Below are positions 1 through 7,128 of a stretch of 31,662 nt of DNA, piece after piece. This DNA comes from an uncultured Oscillospiraceae bacterium (GTDB lineage Bacteria; Bacillota; Clostridia; Oscillospirales; Oscillospiraceae): NCBI GenBank assembly GCA_910587785.1, contig CAJUOA010000026.1:1-31662 (forward strand), read 5' to 3'. The position numbers and the translations under genes are program-made. The notes under the pieces were generated by a model. That model made no database searches. It was not told the origin of the DNA and was given only the letters and a program-made list of their open reading frames with translations. Numbering within the stretch: position 1 is the stretch's first letter; each line of letters begins with the position of its first letter.

Positions 1-2197
1 CCTTTTCCGGCCTTAATTTTTCGAGAATTTTACTGCATAAACTTTTTATTCCGGTAGGGATACCGCCCCACTTGCGGAACCGCTTCCAGATTTCCACGCT
101 CCAGGAGGCCAGCTCCCCCTTCAAGAGCAAATGGAACTCGTCCACGTAGTAGCGGGTGGTCTTGCCTGCCGCCCGGTTGACGGTGACGCGGTTCCACACC
201 TGGTCCTGGATGACCAGCATCCCCAGCTGTTTCAACTGCTTGCCCAGCTCCTTGATGTCGTAGCAGACAATCCGGTTGTCAATGTCCACGTTGGTCCGGT
301 GGTTGAACACATTCAGACTGCCGGTGACATAGATTTCCAGCGCCGTGGCGATGAAGTGGGCCTCCTTCTCCTCCTGTTTCAGCAGAAGGTCGTAGAGGTC
401 CTGCAAAATGGGCATATTCTCCGGGCGGGGGTCCTCCAGGTACTTCCGGTAGACCAGCCGGACACAGCGGTCAATGACGGTTTTCTCCACCGGCTGCAAC
501 CCATCCTTTGATCCCACAACAATGTCGCAGAAGGAAAGCAGGAAGTCTACCTTCAGTGACAGAGGGCTTTCATCATCGCTGTAGTCCAGATTGAGGTCCA
601 TAGGATTGACATACTGCTTGCTGGTGGGGGAGATTTTAATGACCTGTCCCTCCAGCCGGTGGACCAGGGGAAAATACTCCGCCTCTGGGTCGCAGATGAT
701 GATGTCATCATCGGTCACAAGGAAAACATTGAGAATTTCCCGCTTGGCAGAGAAGGACTTGCCGCTCCCAGGAGTGCCAAGGATTAGCCCGTTTGGGTTT
801 TTCAAACGCTTGCGATCAACCATGATGAGGTTGTTGCTCAGGGCATTCAAACCGTAATATAGAGCCTCCCCCTGGTGCTGAAAAAGCTCCTGGGTGGTAA
901 AGGGCACAAAAATAGCGGTGCTTGAGGTTGTCAAGCTCCGCTGTATCTCGATCTGATTGTAGCCCAAGGGCAGAGAGGACATGAGGCCCTGCTCCTGCTG
1001 GAAGTCCAGCCGTACCAGCTGGCAGTTATGTTTCTGTGCGATGCTGGATGCCTGGAATACATTGTTGTCCAGCTGCCGCAGGCTGTCCGCCGTGTTCAGC
1101 GCCAGGAAGGTGAGGAGGAACATCCGCTCATTGCGGCTTTGAAGGTCTTGCAGCAGTTTTTTGGCCTCGTTGCCGTAGGTGGCAAGGTCAGAAGGTATCA
1201 GGTCCATGTCATATCCTTGTCTGACTGCCTTTTTCTGCTGTTCAATTTTGGCGCTGTCCAGGTCGGTGATCTTCCGCTTGACCGTCTTGATGGCGTTCAC
1301 CTGGTCCACGGACTGGATGTGCAGATTGACGATCAGGCTGCTCTCCATGTCCAGGAAGTCCGCCAGCATCCGGTCATTCAATTCCGGGGCCATGATCTGG
1401 ACAAAGGACACAGCCCCATACTTCCGGCCCATGCGGAACGTCCGCCCGTTGCGAAACTCAAAACTGCTGGGGGCAATGAAGTCCTTGGCCGACAGGCCGC
1501 TGGGGGCCAGCCAGTCCCAGGAAAACCGGAACGGCGTCTGCCCATCCATGTGGAATACGCCGTGCATCAGGTGCAGGCGCTCTTTGCCGTCCATGGGTGA
1601 TGCCGATACACCCAGCCGCTTGAAATTGTTGAGGATGTCGGTCTCAATGCGTTCCAGCCGGGGTTTTGCCGTCCGAATGTTCTCCGCCTCGATGCCAAAG
1701 GTCAGGTACTTGGTCTTTGTCAGGCCGTTGTTGCCTTTTGCCAGCTGGTTCTGAAGCATATTGGAGTATTCCGTCCGGACACCGTTGAAATGGTCCCTCC
1801 GGGGCTGGATGGTAATGCTCTCTGCATAACCGCCGCTTCCCGCCGCCAAGTTGAGGAAAGACAGTTGAAAACGGATGGAACTGTCGAAATAGTTCAGGAA
1901 ATCGCACCAGCCGTCAAAAATAGCGGTCTTGTCCTCATTCTGACTGAGCTGGTAGTTAATGTCTTGGAACTGGATAGTTTTAGTGTAATAGGTATCGGTG
2001 ACACGGCAGATACCGTCCGGGAACATCCTCTGGAAAGGGATGCTGTCCTGAGCGGAGAGTTCCTTCCGGTCGTTCCGTTTTGATGCGGCAATGACAGCCT
2101 CGATCTTCTTCCGGTCAGCCCTGGTGAGCTTTTTACCGCTCTGGGCCGTTGCCGGTGTCTGCTCCTTTTTATCGGGCAGAGGTCGAGGGCTGTCCAT
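1..2197 (-). CDS. virB4: VirB4/TraE-type conjugation ATPase (partial, runs off left edge)
   Basis: ATPase that powers the type IV secretion channel of a Gram-positive ICE from the cytoplasmic face of the membrane. I translated the minus strand by hand: 732 codons are open with no frameshift. The Walker A motif GTPGSGKS falls near residues 474-481, followed by an IICDPEAEY segment and the conserved YYVDEFHLLL and WKRFRKWGGIPTG segments near the end. Full family members are about 780-800 residues. The last 15 or so codons before the edge (49 down to 1) no longer resemble the family, which usually continues ITQNVKDLL. The ATG at 2197 lies 15 nt after a TAAGGAGG; an in-frame TTG at 2203 is better spaced and may be the true start. 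It overlaps the end of the PrgI gene by 29 bp, as usual in these elements. Confidence 0.93.
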   Translation of the reverse strand, partial: MDSPRPLPDKKEQTPATAQSGKKLTRADRKKIEAVIAASKRNDRKELSAQDSIPFQRMFPDGICRVTDTYYTKTIQFQDINYQLSQNEDKTAIFDGWCDFLNYFDSSIRFQLSFLNLAAGSGGYAESITIQPRRDHFNGVRTEYSNMLQNQLAKGNNGLTKTKYLTFGIEAENIRTAKPRLERIETDILNNFKRLGVSASPMDGKERLHLMHGVFHMDGQTPFRFSWDWLAPSGLSAKDFIAPSSFEFRNGRTFRMGRKYGAVSFVQIMAPELNDRMLADFLDMESSLIVNLHIQSVDQVNAIKTVKRKITDLDSAKIEQQKKAVRQGYDMDLIPSDLATYGNEAKKLLQDLQSRNERMFLLTFLALNTADSLRQLDNNVFQASSIAQKHNCQLVRLDFQQEQGLMSSLPLGYNQIEIQRSLTTSSTAIFVPFTTQELFQHQGEALYYGLNALSNNLIMVDRKRLKNPNGLILGTPGSGKSFSAKREILNVFLVTDDDIIICDPEAEYFPLVHRLEGQVIKISPTSKQYVNPMDLNLDYSDDESPLSLKVDFLLSFCDIVVGSKDGLQPVEKTVIDRCVRLVYRKYLEDPRPENMPILQDLYDLLLKQEEKEAHFIATALEIYVTGSLNVFNHRTNVDIDNRIVCYDIKELGKQLKQLGMLVIQDQVWNRVTVNRAAGKTTRYYVDEFHLLLKGELASWSVEIWKRFRKWGGIPTGIKSLCSKILEKLRPEK

Positions 2198-2555
2198 GAA
2201 CAATCCGGCTTACCTCCTTATCCAGTTTATCCTGCCGCTCCAGCAGGGCATAGAAGTTATTCGTCCGGTAGGGCCGCTGACGGGGCCGGAGGATGCTGGC
2301 CCGGATGATGTTTCCGGCCACCTTCTCCAGGGGCTGGCCGTTTTTCTCATACACGCCCAAAAGGAAAAAGGGCAGCATCACCAGCATCATGCACATGGCG
2401 GCGGTGCTGCTCCCCAGGGGCCGCAGGAGAAGGAAGAACAGCGGCGCTCCGATCAGCACTCCAGCTCCAAAACAAATGAGCTGGCGCTTAGTGAGGTTGA
2501 ACATGACCTTCGTTTTCACGCGGGTCAGGTCCTTGGGTACAGGGACATATGCCAA
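2169..2555 (-). CDS. PrgI family conjugation membrane protein
   Basis: Small inner-membrane component of the conjugation channel (PrgI family), almost always encoded just before the VirB4 ATPase, as here. The 128-residue product starts with a conserved VPKDLTRVKTKVMFNLTKRQ segment. Two hydrophobic helices follow (about residues 27-45 and 50-68), then a basic cytoplasmic tail containing the typical EKNGQPLEKV segment. The start is a TTG at 2555 with AAGGAGG nine bases upstream; no ATG fits the conserved N-terminus. It lies 4 bp after the radical SAM gene, so it is probably co-transcribed with it. The family assignment is firm; the exact role in the channel is known only by analogy. Confidence 0.9.
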   Translation of the reverse strand: MAYVPVPKDLTRVKTKVMFNLTKRQLICFGAGVLIGAPLFFLLLRPLGSSTAAMCMMLVMLPFFLLGVYEKNGQPLEKVAGNIIRASILRPRQRPYRTNNFYALLERQDKLDKEVSRIVHGQPSTSAR

Positions 2556-2559
2556 TGTA

Positions 2560-3462
2560 TCAAACCTCCTTCTTCACATTAGAATGAATGTAATCGTCAA
2601 AGCGGTCCACAGTATGGAATATCCGCTTGTTATTGACCCATCTTTGTAATTGCCGGGTGATCTTCGGGGCGGTGGGGCGCTCATAGACCATCACATAGGG
2701 GTCGTAGCCCAGTCCCCGCAGGGTATCCACCCGATAAAGGTCCTGTTCGTGAGTGCTGCCGAAATTGGTGAGGACATACACCCGCCGCCTGCGGTCGCTC
2801 TTGATGTTCGTCAGCTCCACAAAGCGGCGGAAATAAGGCGTCAGGTCGGTGTTGGGGTCATCCCATGCGAAATGCACGGCCTTTGTCCGCACCTTGTTCA
2901 ACAGCGCCACATTGTCCGGCGTTGTCAGCCGGATATCCAGTCCCTGGCAGATGTCTACCATAGCACGGCTGTCCGCCAGCTGGACCAGCAGCTTTTCATG
3001 GTCCTGGCAGGCCAGCAGATTGGCGTCCAGCAGCTTGATCTCCTTCTGACCGTCCCAGAACTCGCTGAGGTCGGCCACATGACGGCTCCGCCGCCCTTCC
3101 TTGCCAGAAACGATGCAGAACGAACAGGCACGGGGGCATCCACGGGTAAGAAAGCCATAGGCGGTGTCAGCAAACTGCGGATAAAGGGAGTAGTCCGGGT
3201 ACTGATGCTCCACCACGTCCGGGAGATCGGGGCCTGGGCCGTAGCCGGTCCCGCCCTTGATGACCTCCCCGGCGTTGGCGATGTAGATGTTGTCCTTGGA
3301 GTAGGTATCGGTGAACACCCGGCTTTTGTAGACCACATCGTACCACCCTGCCGGTCGCCACCACTCCACCGTGTCCCCTTGGGCCTTATGGTAGGCGGAA
3401 AGTTTCATAAGGCAGAGATTGGGGAAGTTATGACTGTCCACATCCACGAGACCGACCTTCAT
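2560..3462 (-). CDS. Radical SAM protein of the ICE
   Basis: Predicted radical S-adenosylmethionine enzyme of 300 residues; substrate unknown. The [4Fe-4S]-binding signature C-x3-C-x2-C is at Cys109, Cys113 and Cys116 (RGCPRACSFC). The N-terminus (MKVGLVDVDSHNFPNL) resembles the Rossmann-like, B12-binding-type domain that often precedes the radical SAM barrel, although no cobalamin-ligating DxHxxG is evident. The open frame extends upstream to 3657, but the ATG at 3462 overlaps the methyltransferase stop in an ATGA and marks the family start, so the two proteins are probably translationally coupled. Homologues sit in this same place in many clostridial ICEs. The coupling to a cytosine methyltransferase suggests a nucleic-acid substrate, but this is inference. 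Confidence 0.85.
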   Translation of the reverse strand: MKVGLVDVDSHNFPNLCLMKLSAYHKAQGDTVEWWRPAGWYDVVYKSRVFTDTYSKDNIYIANAGEVIKGGTGYGPGPDLPDVVEHQYPDYSLYPQFADTAYGFLTRGCPRACSFCIVSGKEGRRSRHVADLSEFWDGQKEIKLLDANLLACQDHEKLLVQLADSRAMVDICQGLDIRLTTPDNVALLNKVRTKAVHFAWDDPNTDLTPYFRRFVELTNIKSDRRRRVYVLTNFGSTHEQDLYRVDTLRGLGYDPYVMVYERPTAPKITRQLQRWVNNKRIFHTVDRFDDYIHSNVKKEV

Positions 3463-4910
3463 ACCGCCTCCATCGCATCCCGGATGCCCTGCATGATGTA
3501 GGCGGCGCAAGGAACGGCGATGCTGTTTCCAAGCATGGAATAACGCTGGGTGTCGCTGATGGACTTTCCATCCACGCCGCTCTCCGTCCAAAAATCCGGG
3601 AATCCCATCAACCTCTCGGCCTCTATGGGGAGGAGGCGGCGCACGACCAGCGTCCAATTCTGCAAGCTGCTGTCAGAAAACGCACTGAGAATACTACTTT
3701 GCTGTTCTGCCAGCAGCGTTGGAGCTACTTCCTCCTGGTAGCCGATACTTCCTGCCGCACCCCCTGCCTTATGTCGGAAACCGGCGCTGACAATACACAG
3801 GTCAGTCTCGCTTTTTATTCCGGCTGGGCGGTTCAGGCCAGCAGCGGAGGCACACAGCGTTCCGGCAATTTTCGGATGCACCAGAAGGGCCTGCTCATGA
3901 TTACAGTTGAGGGTCGGGGCAATTTCGGTCAGGATTTCCGCCTTGGCCTGTCCTGTTGCCATAGCCAGCGCACCAGCCACTATCGGAAGATTGCCGTGGG
4001 TCTGACTGCGAAGGGTAGGAGACAGGCCGGAACGCTCCACAGTCAGGGACCTGCCGCCTTGGTCATTCAGTATCTCCACCGCCTGGGGGACAAAGAGGTA
4101 TTGGTCGTTCCTGGTTGCCAGTGTGCCGCTTTTCTCCACCTGTACCAGCGGTCCCTTGCCGCCGCCCTCACAGCCGCAGCGGATACGCATGGTCGCGGGT
4201 ATCAACTCCCCCGCGCCTGCCGTTCCAGCGCCGCTTTCAGCAAAGGCGGTAAGTCCTTGCCTCGGCGTTCCGCCCGTCTCAAAATACCGGCGCAGGCTTT
4301 TGGGGACAAAGAGTATTTCGCCGGCGCGTTTTCCACCAAAATCTGCGACAAGAAACAAGCGCCTGCGCCGCTGTGCTGTGCCGAAATATTGGGCGTCGTA
4401 CACGCACCAAGCGAGATCAACGCCTCCGCCTCGTACCATTCCGGCGTCCGCCCACTTTCCAGATCGAGGAATTGGAACTTCGGCCTTTGTGAACGACTGG
4501 AGGACAACCTGATAGTCAAGTCCTCCTGCGGATGACAGAGCACCGGGGACGTTCTCGAACAGCGCGAACCTGGGGTATTTGCCATGAGTCGCCTCCCTCA
4601 TTTCAAAAATGATGCGGATAGCCTCTAAAAAAAGACCGCTCCGCTCGTCCGCCAGTCCCCGGCGCTGGCCCGCCAGTGATAACCCCTGGCAAGGACTTCC
4701 AAATGTAATGATGTCCACCGGGGGCAGTTTGGCCCCGTCCAGGCGGGTCACATCGCCAACGTGGGCCATGTCGGGGAAGAATTTTTTCGTGACCGACACG
4801 CAGGACGGCACGATCTCGCTGGCCCATAGAGGATGGATGCCATAAAAAGAGGCGGCATAGGGAAAGCCCCCGATGCCGTCAAAGAGAGAACCTAATGTGA
4901 TCTCCTGCAA
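3459..4910 (-). CDS. DNA (cytosine-5-)-methyltransferase
   Basis: C5-cytosine DNA methyltransferase of 483 residues, probably protecting ICE DNA from host restriction or marking it. Visible motifs: I, FDGIGGF (residues 10-16, SAM binding); IV, SPCQGLS with catalytic Cys74; VI, ENV at 119-121; VIII, QRRRR at 180-184; and X, GNSIAVP near 463. The target-recognition region (about 250-410) is longer than in small enzymes and contains five copies of an [SA]-x-T-L strand motif. The start is a TTG at 4910 after GAGGTGAC, 9 bp downstream of the XF1762 stop. Its end overlaps the radical SAM start by 4 bp. No cognate restriction gene is visible, so it is probably an orphan methylase. The recognition site cannot be read from the sequence. 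Confidence 0.95.
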   Translation of the reverse strand: MQEITLGSLFDGIGGFPYAASFYGIHPLWASEIVPSCVSVTKKFFPDMAHVGDVTRLDGAKLPPVDIITFGSPCQGLSLAGQRRGLADERSGLFLEAIRIIFEMREATHGKYPRFALFENVPGALSSAGGLDYQVVLQSFTKAEVPIPRSGKWADAGMVRGGGVDLAWCVYDAQYFGTAQRRRRLFLVADFGGKRAGEILFVPKSLRRYFETGGTPRQGLTAFAESGAGTAGAGELIPATMRIRCGCEGGGKGPLVQVEKSGTLATRNDQYLFVPQAVEILNDQGGRSLTVERSGLSPTLRSQTHGNLPIVAGALAMATGQAKAEILTEIAPTLNCNHEQALLVHPKIAGTLCASAAGLNRPAGIKSETDLCIVSAGFRHKAGGAAGSIGYQEEVAPTLLAEQQSSILSAFSDSSLQNWTLVVRRLLPIEAERLMGFPDFWTESGVDGKSISDTQRYSMLGNSIAVPCAAYIMQGIRDAMEAV

Positions 4911-4919
4911 ATAGTCACC

Positions 4920-5375
4920 TCACAGCTGTTTTTCGTACCGCAGTTTCTTTTGCGGAGGATAGAGGTCGGCGGCGGGGCGGCGCTTTCCAGTCCAGCGTTC
5001 TCCGTCAGCGGGACCAGCACATTGCCAGCCAGCGGCCCGGAGGCTTGTTCCCGGTTCGGTATCCAGGGTGTAGGTGATGATCTTCCGGTAGCCCATGGCC
5101 CTCGCCGCCCGTGCCGCCGCCCCATAGAGCATACTGCAAGCGTTTTCCGCTCCAGTGGTACAGAGGCGGTTGACCTCCAGTGTCAGTCCATCATCCAGAT
5201 ACCGGCTGACTGGACGGCCCATGATTGCCACACCCACCAACTCCCCGTCCCGGGTACAGCCAATGGAAAACTTGTGGCCGGTCACGCCTTTGTGATGCCG
5301 GTGGTTCCGCTCAACAAAGGCATTGGCCTCCCGCAGGGATATAGGGGTCAGGGCCAGCGCTTCACCGCTCCCCAC
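4920..5375 (-). CDS. XF1762 family protein (GNAT-like, Mom-like fold)
   Basis: A 151-residue protein of the XF1762 family (name from memory), common beside DNA methyltransferases in ICEs and phages; biochemical role not established to my knowledge. The sequence reads like a GNAT acyltransferase. It has an N-terminal NHRHHKG segment, a GELVGVAIMGRPVSR strand-loop, an LEVNRLCT strand, a long helix with an AARAMGYRKI turn, and YTLDTEPGTSLRAAGW at the acyl-CoA end. This order is the one in phage Mu Mom, a GNAT-fold DNA modification enzyme. The start is a GTG overlapping the SpoVG gene end by 14 bp, so coupling is likely. A DNA-modifying role with the next two genes is a hypothesis only. Confidence 0.8.
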   Translation of the reverse strand: MGSGEALALTPISLREANAFVERNHRHHKGVTGHKFSIGCTRDGELVGVAIMGRPVSRYLDDGLTLEVNRLCTTGAENACSMLYGAAARAARAMGYRKIITYTLDTEPGTSLRAAGWQCAGPADGERWTGKRRPAADLYPPQKKLRYEKQL

Positions 5376-5799
5376 GGTCCGCGCTCTTCTTCGGGGCAGG
5401 GGGCTGGTCTGCCACCTGGGACTTTTTCTGGCTGAGGCTGTTCAGCACCGAGGACCGCTGCATTGCCTGTTCTCCACGGGTGGTAATACGCTCCACCGCC
5501 CGCTGGTACTCACCCAGGACGGCGCTGTTGAGGGCCTCCCGCATTTCCTTCGTGGTGGGATGGCAAATGTCCTGGAAGTTGCCCTGACCGTCCCTCCGGG
5601 TAGGCATGGCGACAAACAGGCCGTTCTTTCCGTCCACGATCTTCACACCTTTTACAGTGAAACAGCCGCCCAAAGTGATGCTGGCGGTTGCCAGAATATT
5701 GCTCTCTTTCTGGGTGGGATAGACCTTCACTTCCAGGTCCAGCTTAGTGGCTTGCGCAGGCTGACCGCCGCCAGCCTCCGGGGATTTGAACTCGTCCAT
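5362..5799 (-). CDS. SpoVG family protein
   Basis: A 145-residue SpoVG-family protein, a small site-specific nucleic-acid-binding regulator in Firmicutes. The family core lies at about residues 20-95: KVYPTQKESNILATASITLG, then FTVKGVKIVDGKNGLFVAMP, then DICHPTTKEMREALNSAVL. A longer polar, Lys/Gln-rich tail (about 100-145) is not part of chromosomal SpoVG (about 95 residues) and is typical of ICE-borne copies. The ATG at 5799 follows AGGAGCGTGAAAA. The gene sits between the channel protein gene and the XF1762 gene in a tight minus-strand run. It may regulate transfer genes rather than septation or sporulation; that is inference. Confidence 0.9.
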   Translation of the reverse strand: MDEFKSPEAGGGQPAQATKLDLEVKVYPTQKESNILATASITLGGCFTVKGVKIVDGKNGLFVAMPTRRDGQGNFQDICHPTTKEMREALNSAVLGEYQRAVERITTRGEQAMQRSSVLNSLSQKKSQVADQPPAPKKSADRGER

Positions 5800-5835
5800 T
5801 TTTCACGCTCCTATTTGATGTAGTATCTCGATATG

Positions 5836-6693
5836 TCAGTGGGCGGCAAACACGCTCTTTGCGAGGCTCCCGGTTTTGAACAGCGTAAAACACAACAGCA
5901 CCGTGTAGCCCATGCACGTCCAGATTGCCTTGCTGATGTCTGTGCTGGTGGCGATGCTCCGTATCAGCACGGCGTAGATCGCAACGCAGACCATAATCAT
6001 AAAGCCCTGAAAACCGAGGGCGAACAGGCTCCTGAGATAGCTCTGGCCCATGCCGCCCCACTCTCTGCCCATCATCGCCGCCATGGGGATGGGGGCTACG
6101 CTGGTGACGAGGTAAATCTCGATCATCCGCCCGAAGGTAATGACGAAGATGCAGATGGTGAGCGCCCACATGGTAATGCCCACAAAGAAGGACTGTACCC
6201 ATAGGCCCAGCAGCGGTCCCAGGTCCATCGTCTCCAGAGTGGTCTGCAAATCAGGCAGGATGGTAGTCATGTCGATGCTGGTAGTGCCGGAAATCACGCC
6301 GGAGGCGCTATGCACCACGCTCTGGGACACATCGAACACAGCCATAACGATATTCCAGGTGTTGCTCACAATGAGGACGGCGCAGGCACTCTTGAAAATC
6401 CATTTGAAGAACATCCAGGTGTCCACGTCATTAAGATTATTCCTTTCGGTGAGCATCTGAATCAACTCCAGTGTCATCACCAGTGTCAGGATGATTCCGG
6501 CGATGGGAAGGATAACGGTCGTAGAAAGGTTTCTCACCATGTTGAAGATACCGCCGTTCCATGCCTGGGGTGTCAGCCCTACTTGGGTGGAGATTTCCCC
6601 CACCTTTTCATTTACACTGTCGAACAGCCCGGAGAGGTTGCTGATGATGCCGCTGATGAGCAACTCTTTCAGCCAATCCGTGATAGCGTCCAT
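5836..6693 (-). CDS. VirB6/TrbL-like conjugal transfer membrane protein (CD1112 type)
   Basis: Polytopic inner-membrane component of the mating channel, similar to the VirB6/TrbL-like proteins of Tn1549/CTn elements. The 285-residue product has an amphipathic N-terminal segment (DAITDWLKELLISGIISNL). It then has about six hydrophobic helices, including VILPIAGIILTLVMTLELIQ, FKSACAVLIVSNTWNIVM, a WALTICIFVITFGRMIEIYLV stretch and two at the C-terminus. The ATG at 6693 is the first conventional start consistent with the family, but the good ribosome site AAAGGAG lies 22 bp upstream of it. An in-frame ATA at 6705 sits 10 bp after that site. Maff2 lies upstream, separated by a terminator-like hairpin. 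Confidence 0.88.
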   Translation of the reverse strand: MDAITDWLKELLISGIISNLSGLFDSVNEKVGEISTQVGLTPQAWNGGIFNMVRNLSTTVILPIAGIILTLVMTLELIQMLTERNNLNDVDTWMFFKWIFKSACAVLIVSNTWNIVMAVFDVSQSVVHSASGVISGTTSIDMTTILPDLQTTLETMDLGPLLGLWVQSFFVGITMWALTICIFVITFGRMIEIYLVTSVAPIPMAAMMGREWGGMGQSYLRSLFALGFQGFMIMVCVAIYAVLIRSIATSTDISKAIWTCMGYTVLLCFTLFKTGSLAKSVFAAH

Positions 6694-6755
6694 CAAAAAA
6701 CCTATGGATGATCTTCTCCTTTCCAGCCAGCGAATTGCCACAGGCTGTTAGATTG

Positions 6756-6808
6756 AAAAAGCCAGGGCCTCCCCGCCCGGAGGCGGAGAGGCATACCGGC
6801 GTTGGCTT
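6756..6808 (-). terminator. Terminator-like hairpin between maff2 and the VirB6-like gene
   Basis: Read on the minus strand, an outer stem AAGCCA/TGGCTT encloses a GC-rich 11-bp hairpin (GCCTCTCCGCC pairing with GGGCGGGGAGGC) and runs directly into TTTTT. The form is that of a Rho-independent terminator 15 bp after the Maff2 stop. It would make Maff2 mRNA more abundant than downstream channel genes. No termination data. Confidence 0.55.
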
Positions 6809-6823
6809 GCCCGTGGCGGCAGA

Positions 6824-7048
6824 TCAGGGAGTGACGGCGAACAGACCGGACAGCAGGGGAACCAGGGTGATGCCGATGAGGGCCACGCCGCCCCCAGCCA
6901 TGAGCTGCTTCATGCCCTGGCTTTTCGCGCCGGGGTTGTCATTGCCATAGCCCTCCAGCAGGTTGATAACGCCCCACACGCCCAGGCCCGCGCCCAGAGC
7001 CACCACGAGAGTCTGCAAGGTGCTGATAGCAGAAGTAAAGAAAGCCAT
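6824..7048 (-). CDS. Maff2 family small membrane protein
   Basis: A 74-residue protein of the Maff2 family, a hydrophobic small protein found between the VirD4-type coupling protein and the VirB6-like protein in CTn/Tn1549 ICEs. It is thought to be a VirB2/VirB3-like part of the channel, but this is unproven. Two membrane helices are visible: STLQTLVVALGAGLGVWGVI and, after a polar YGNDNPGAKSQGMKQL loop, MAGGGVALIGITLVPLLSGL. The ATG at 7048 has GGAGG seven bases upstream; a longer in-frame start at 7087 would add residues unlike the family. A strong hairpin follows the gene. Confidence 0.88.
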   Translation of the reverse strand: MAFFTSAISTLQTLVVALGAGLGVWGVINLLEGYGNDNPGAKSQGMKQLMAGGGVALIGITLVPLLSGLFAVTP

Positions 7049-7128
7049 ATACGTTCCTCCAAAAATAAATGAAATTTTTGAAGGCACATCCTCCGTGTCC
7101 TTTCGTGTACTTTAACAGCGCCGCTTAC

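Noticed and set aside
1..49. Group II intron start as the cause of the VirB4 break
   Set aside because: The expected GTGYG 5' end is not present at the junction, though other insertions remain possible.
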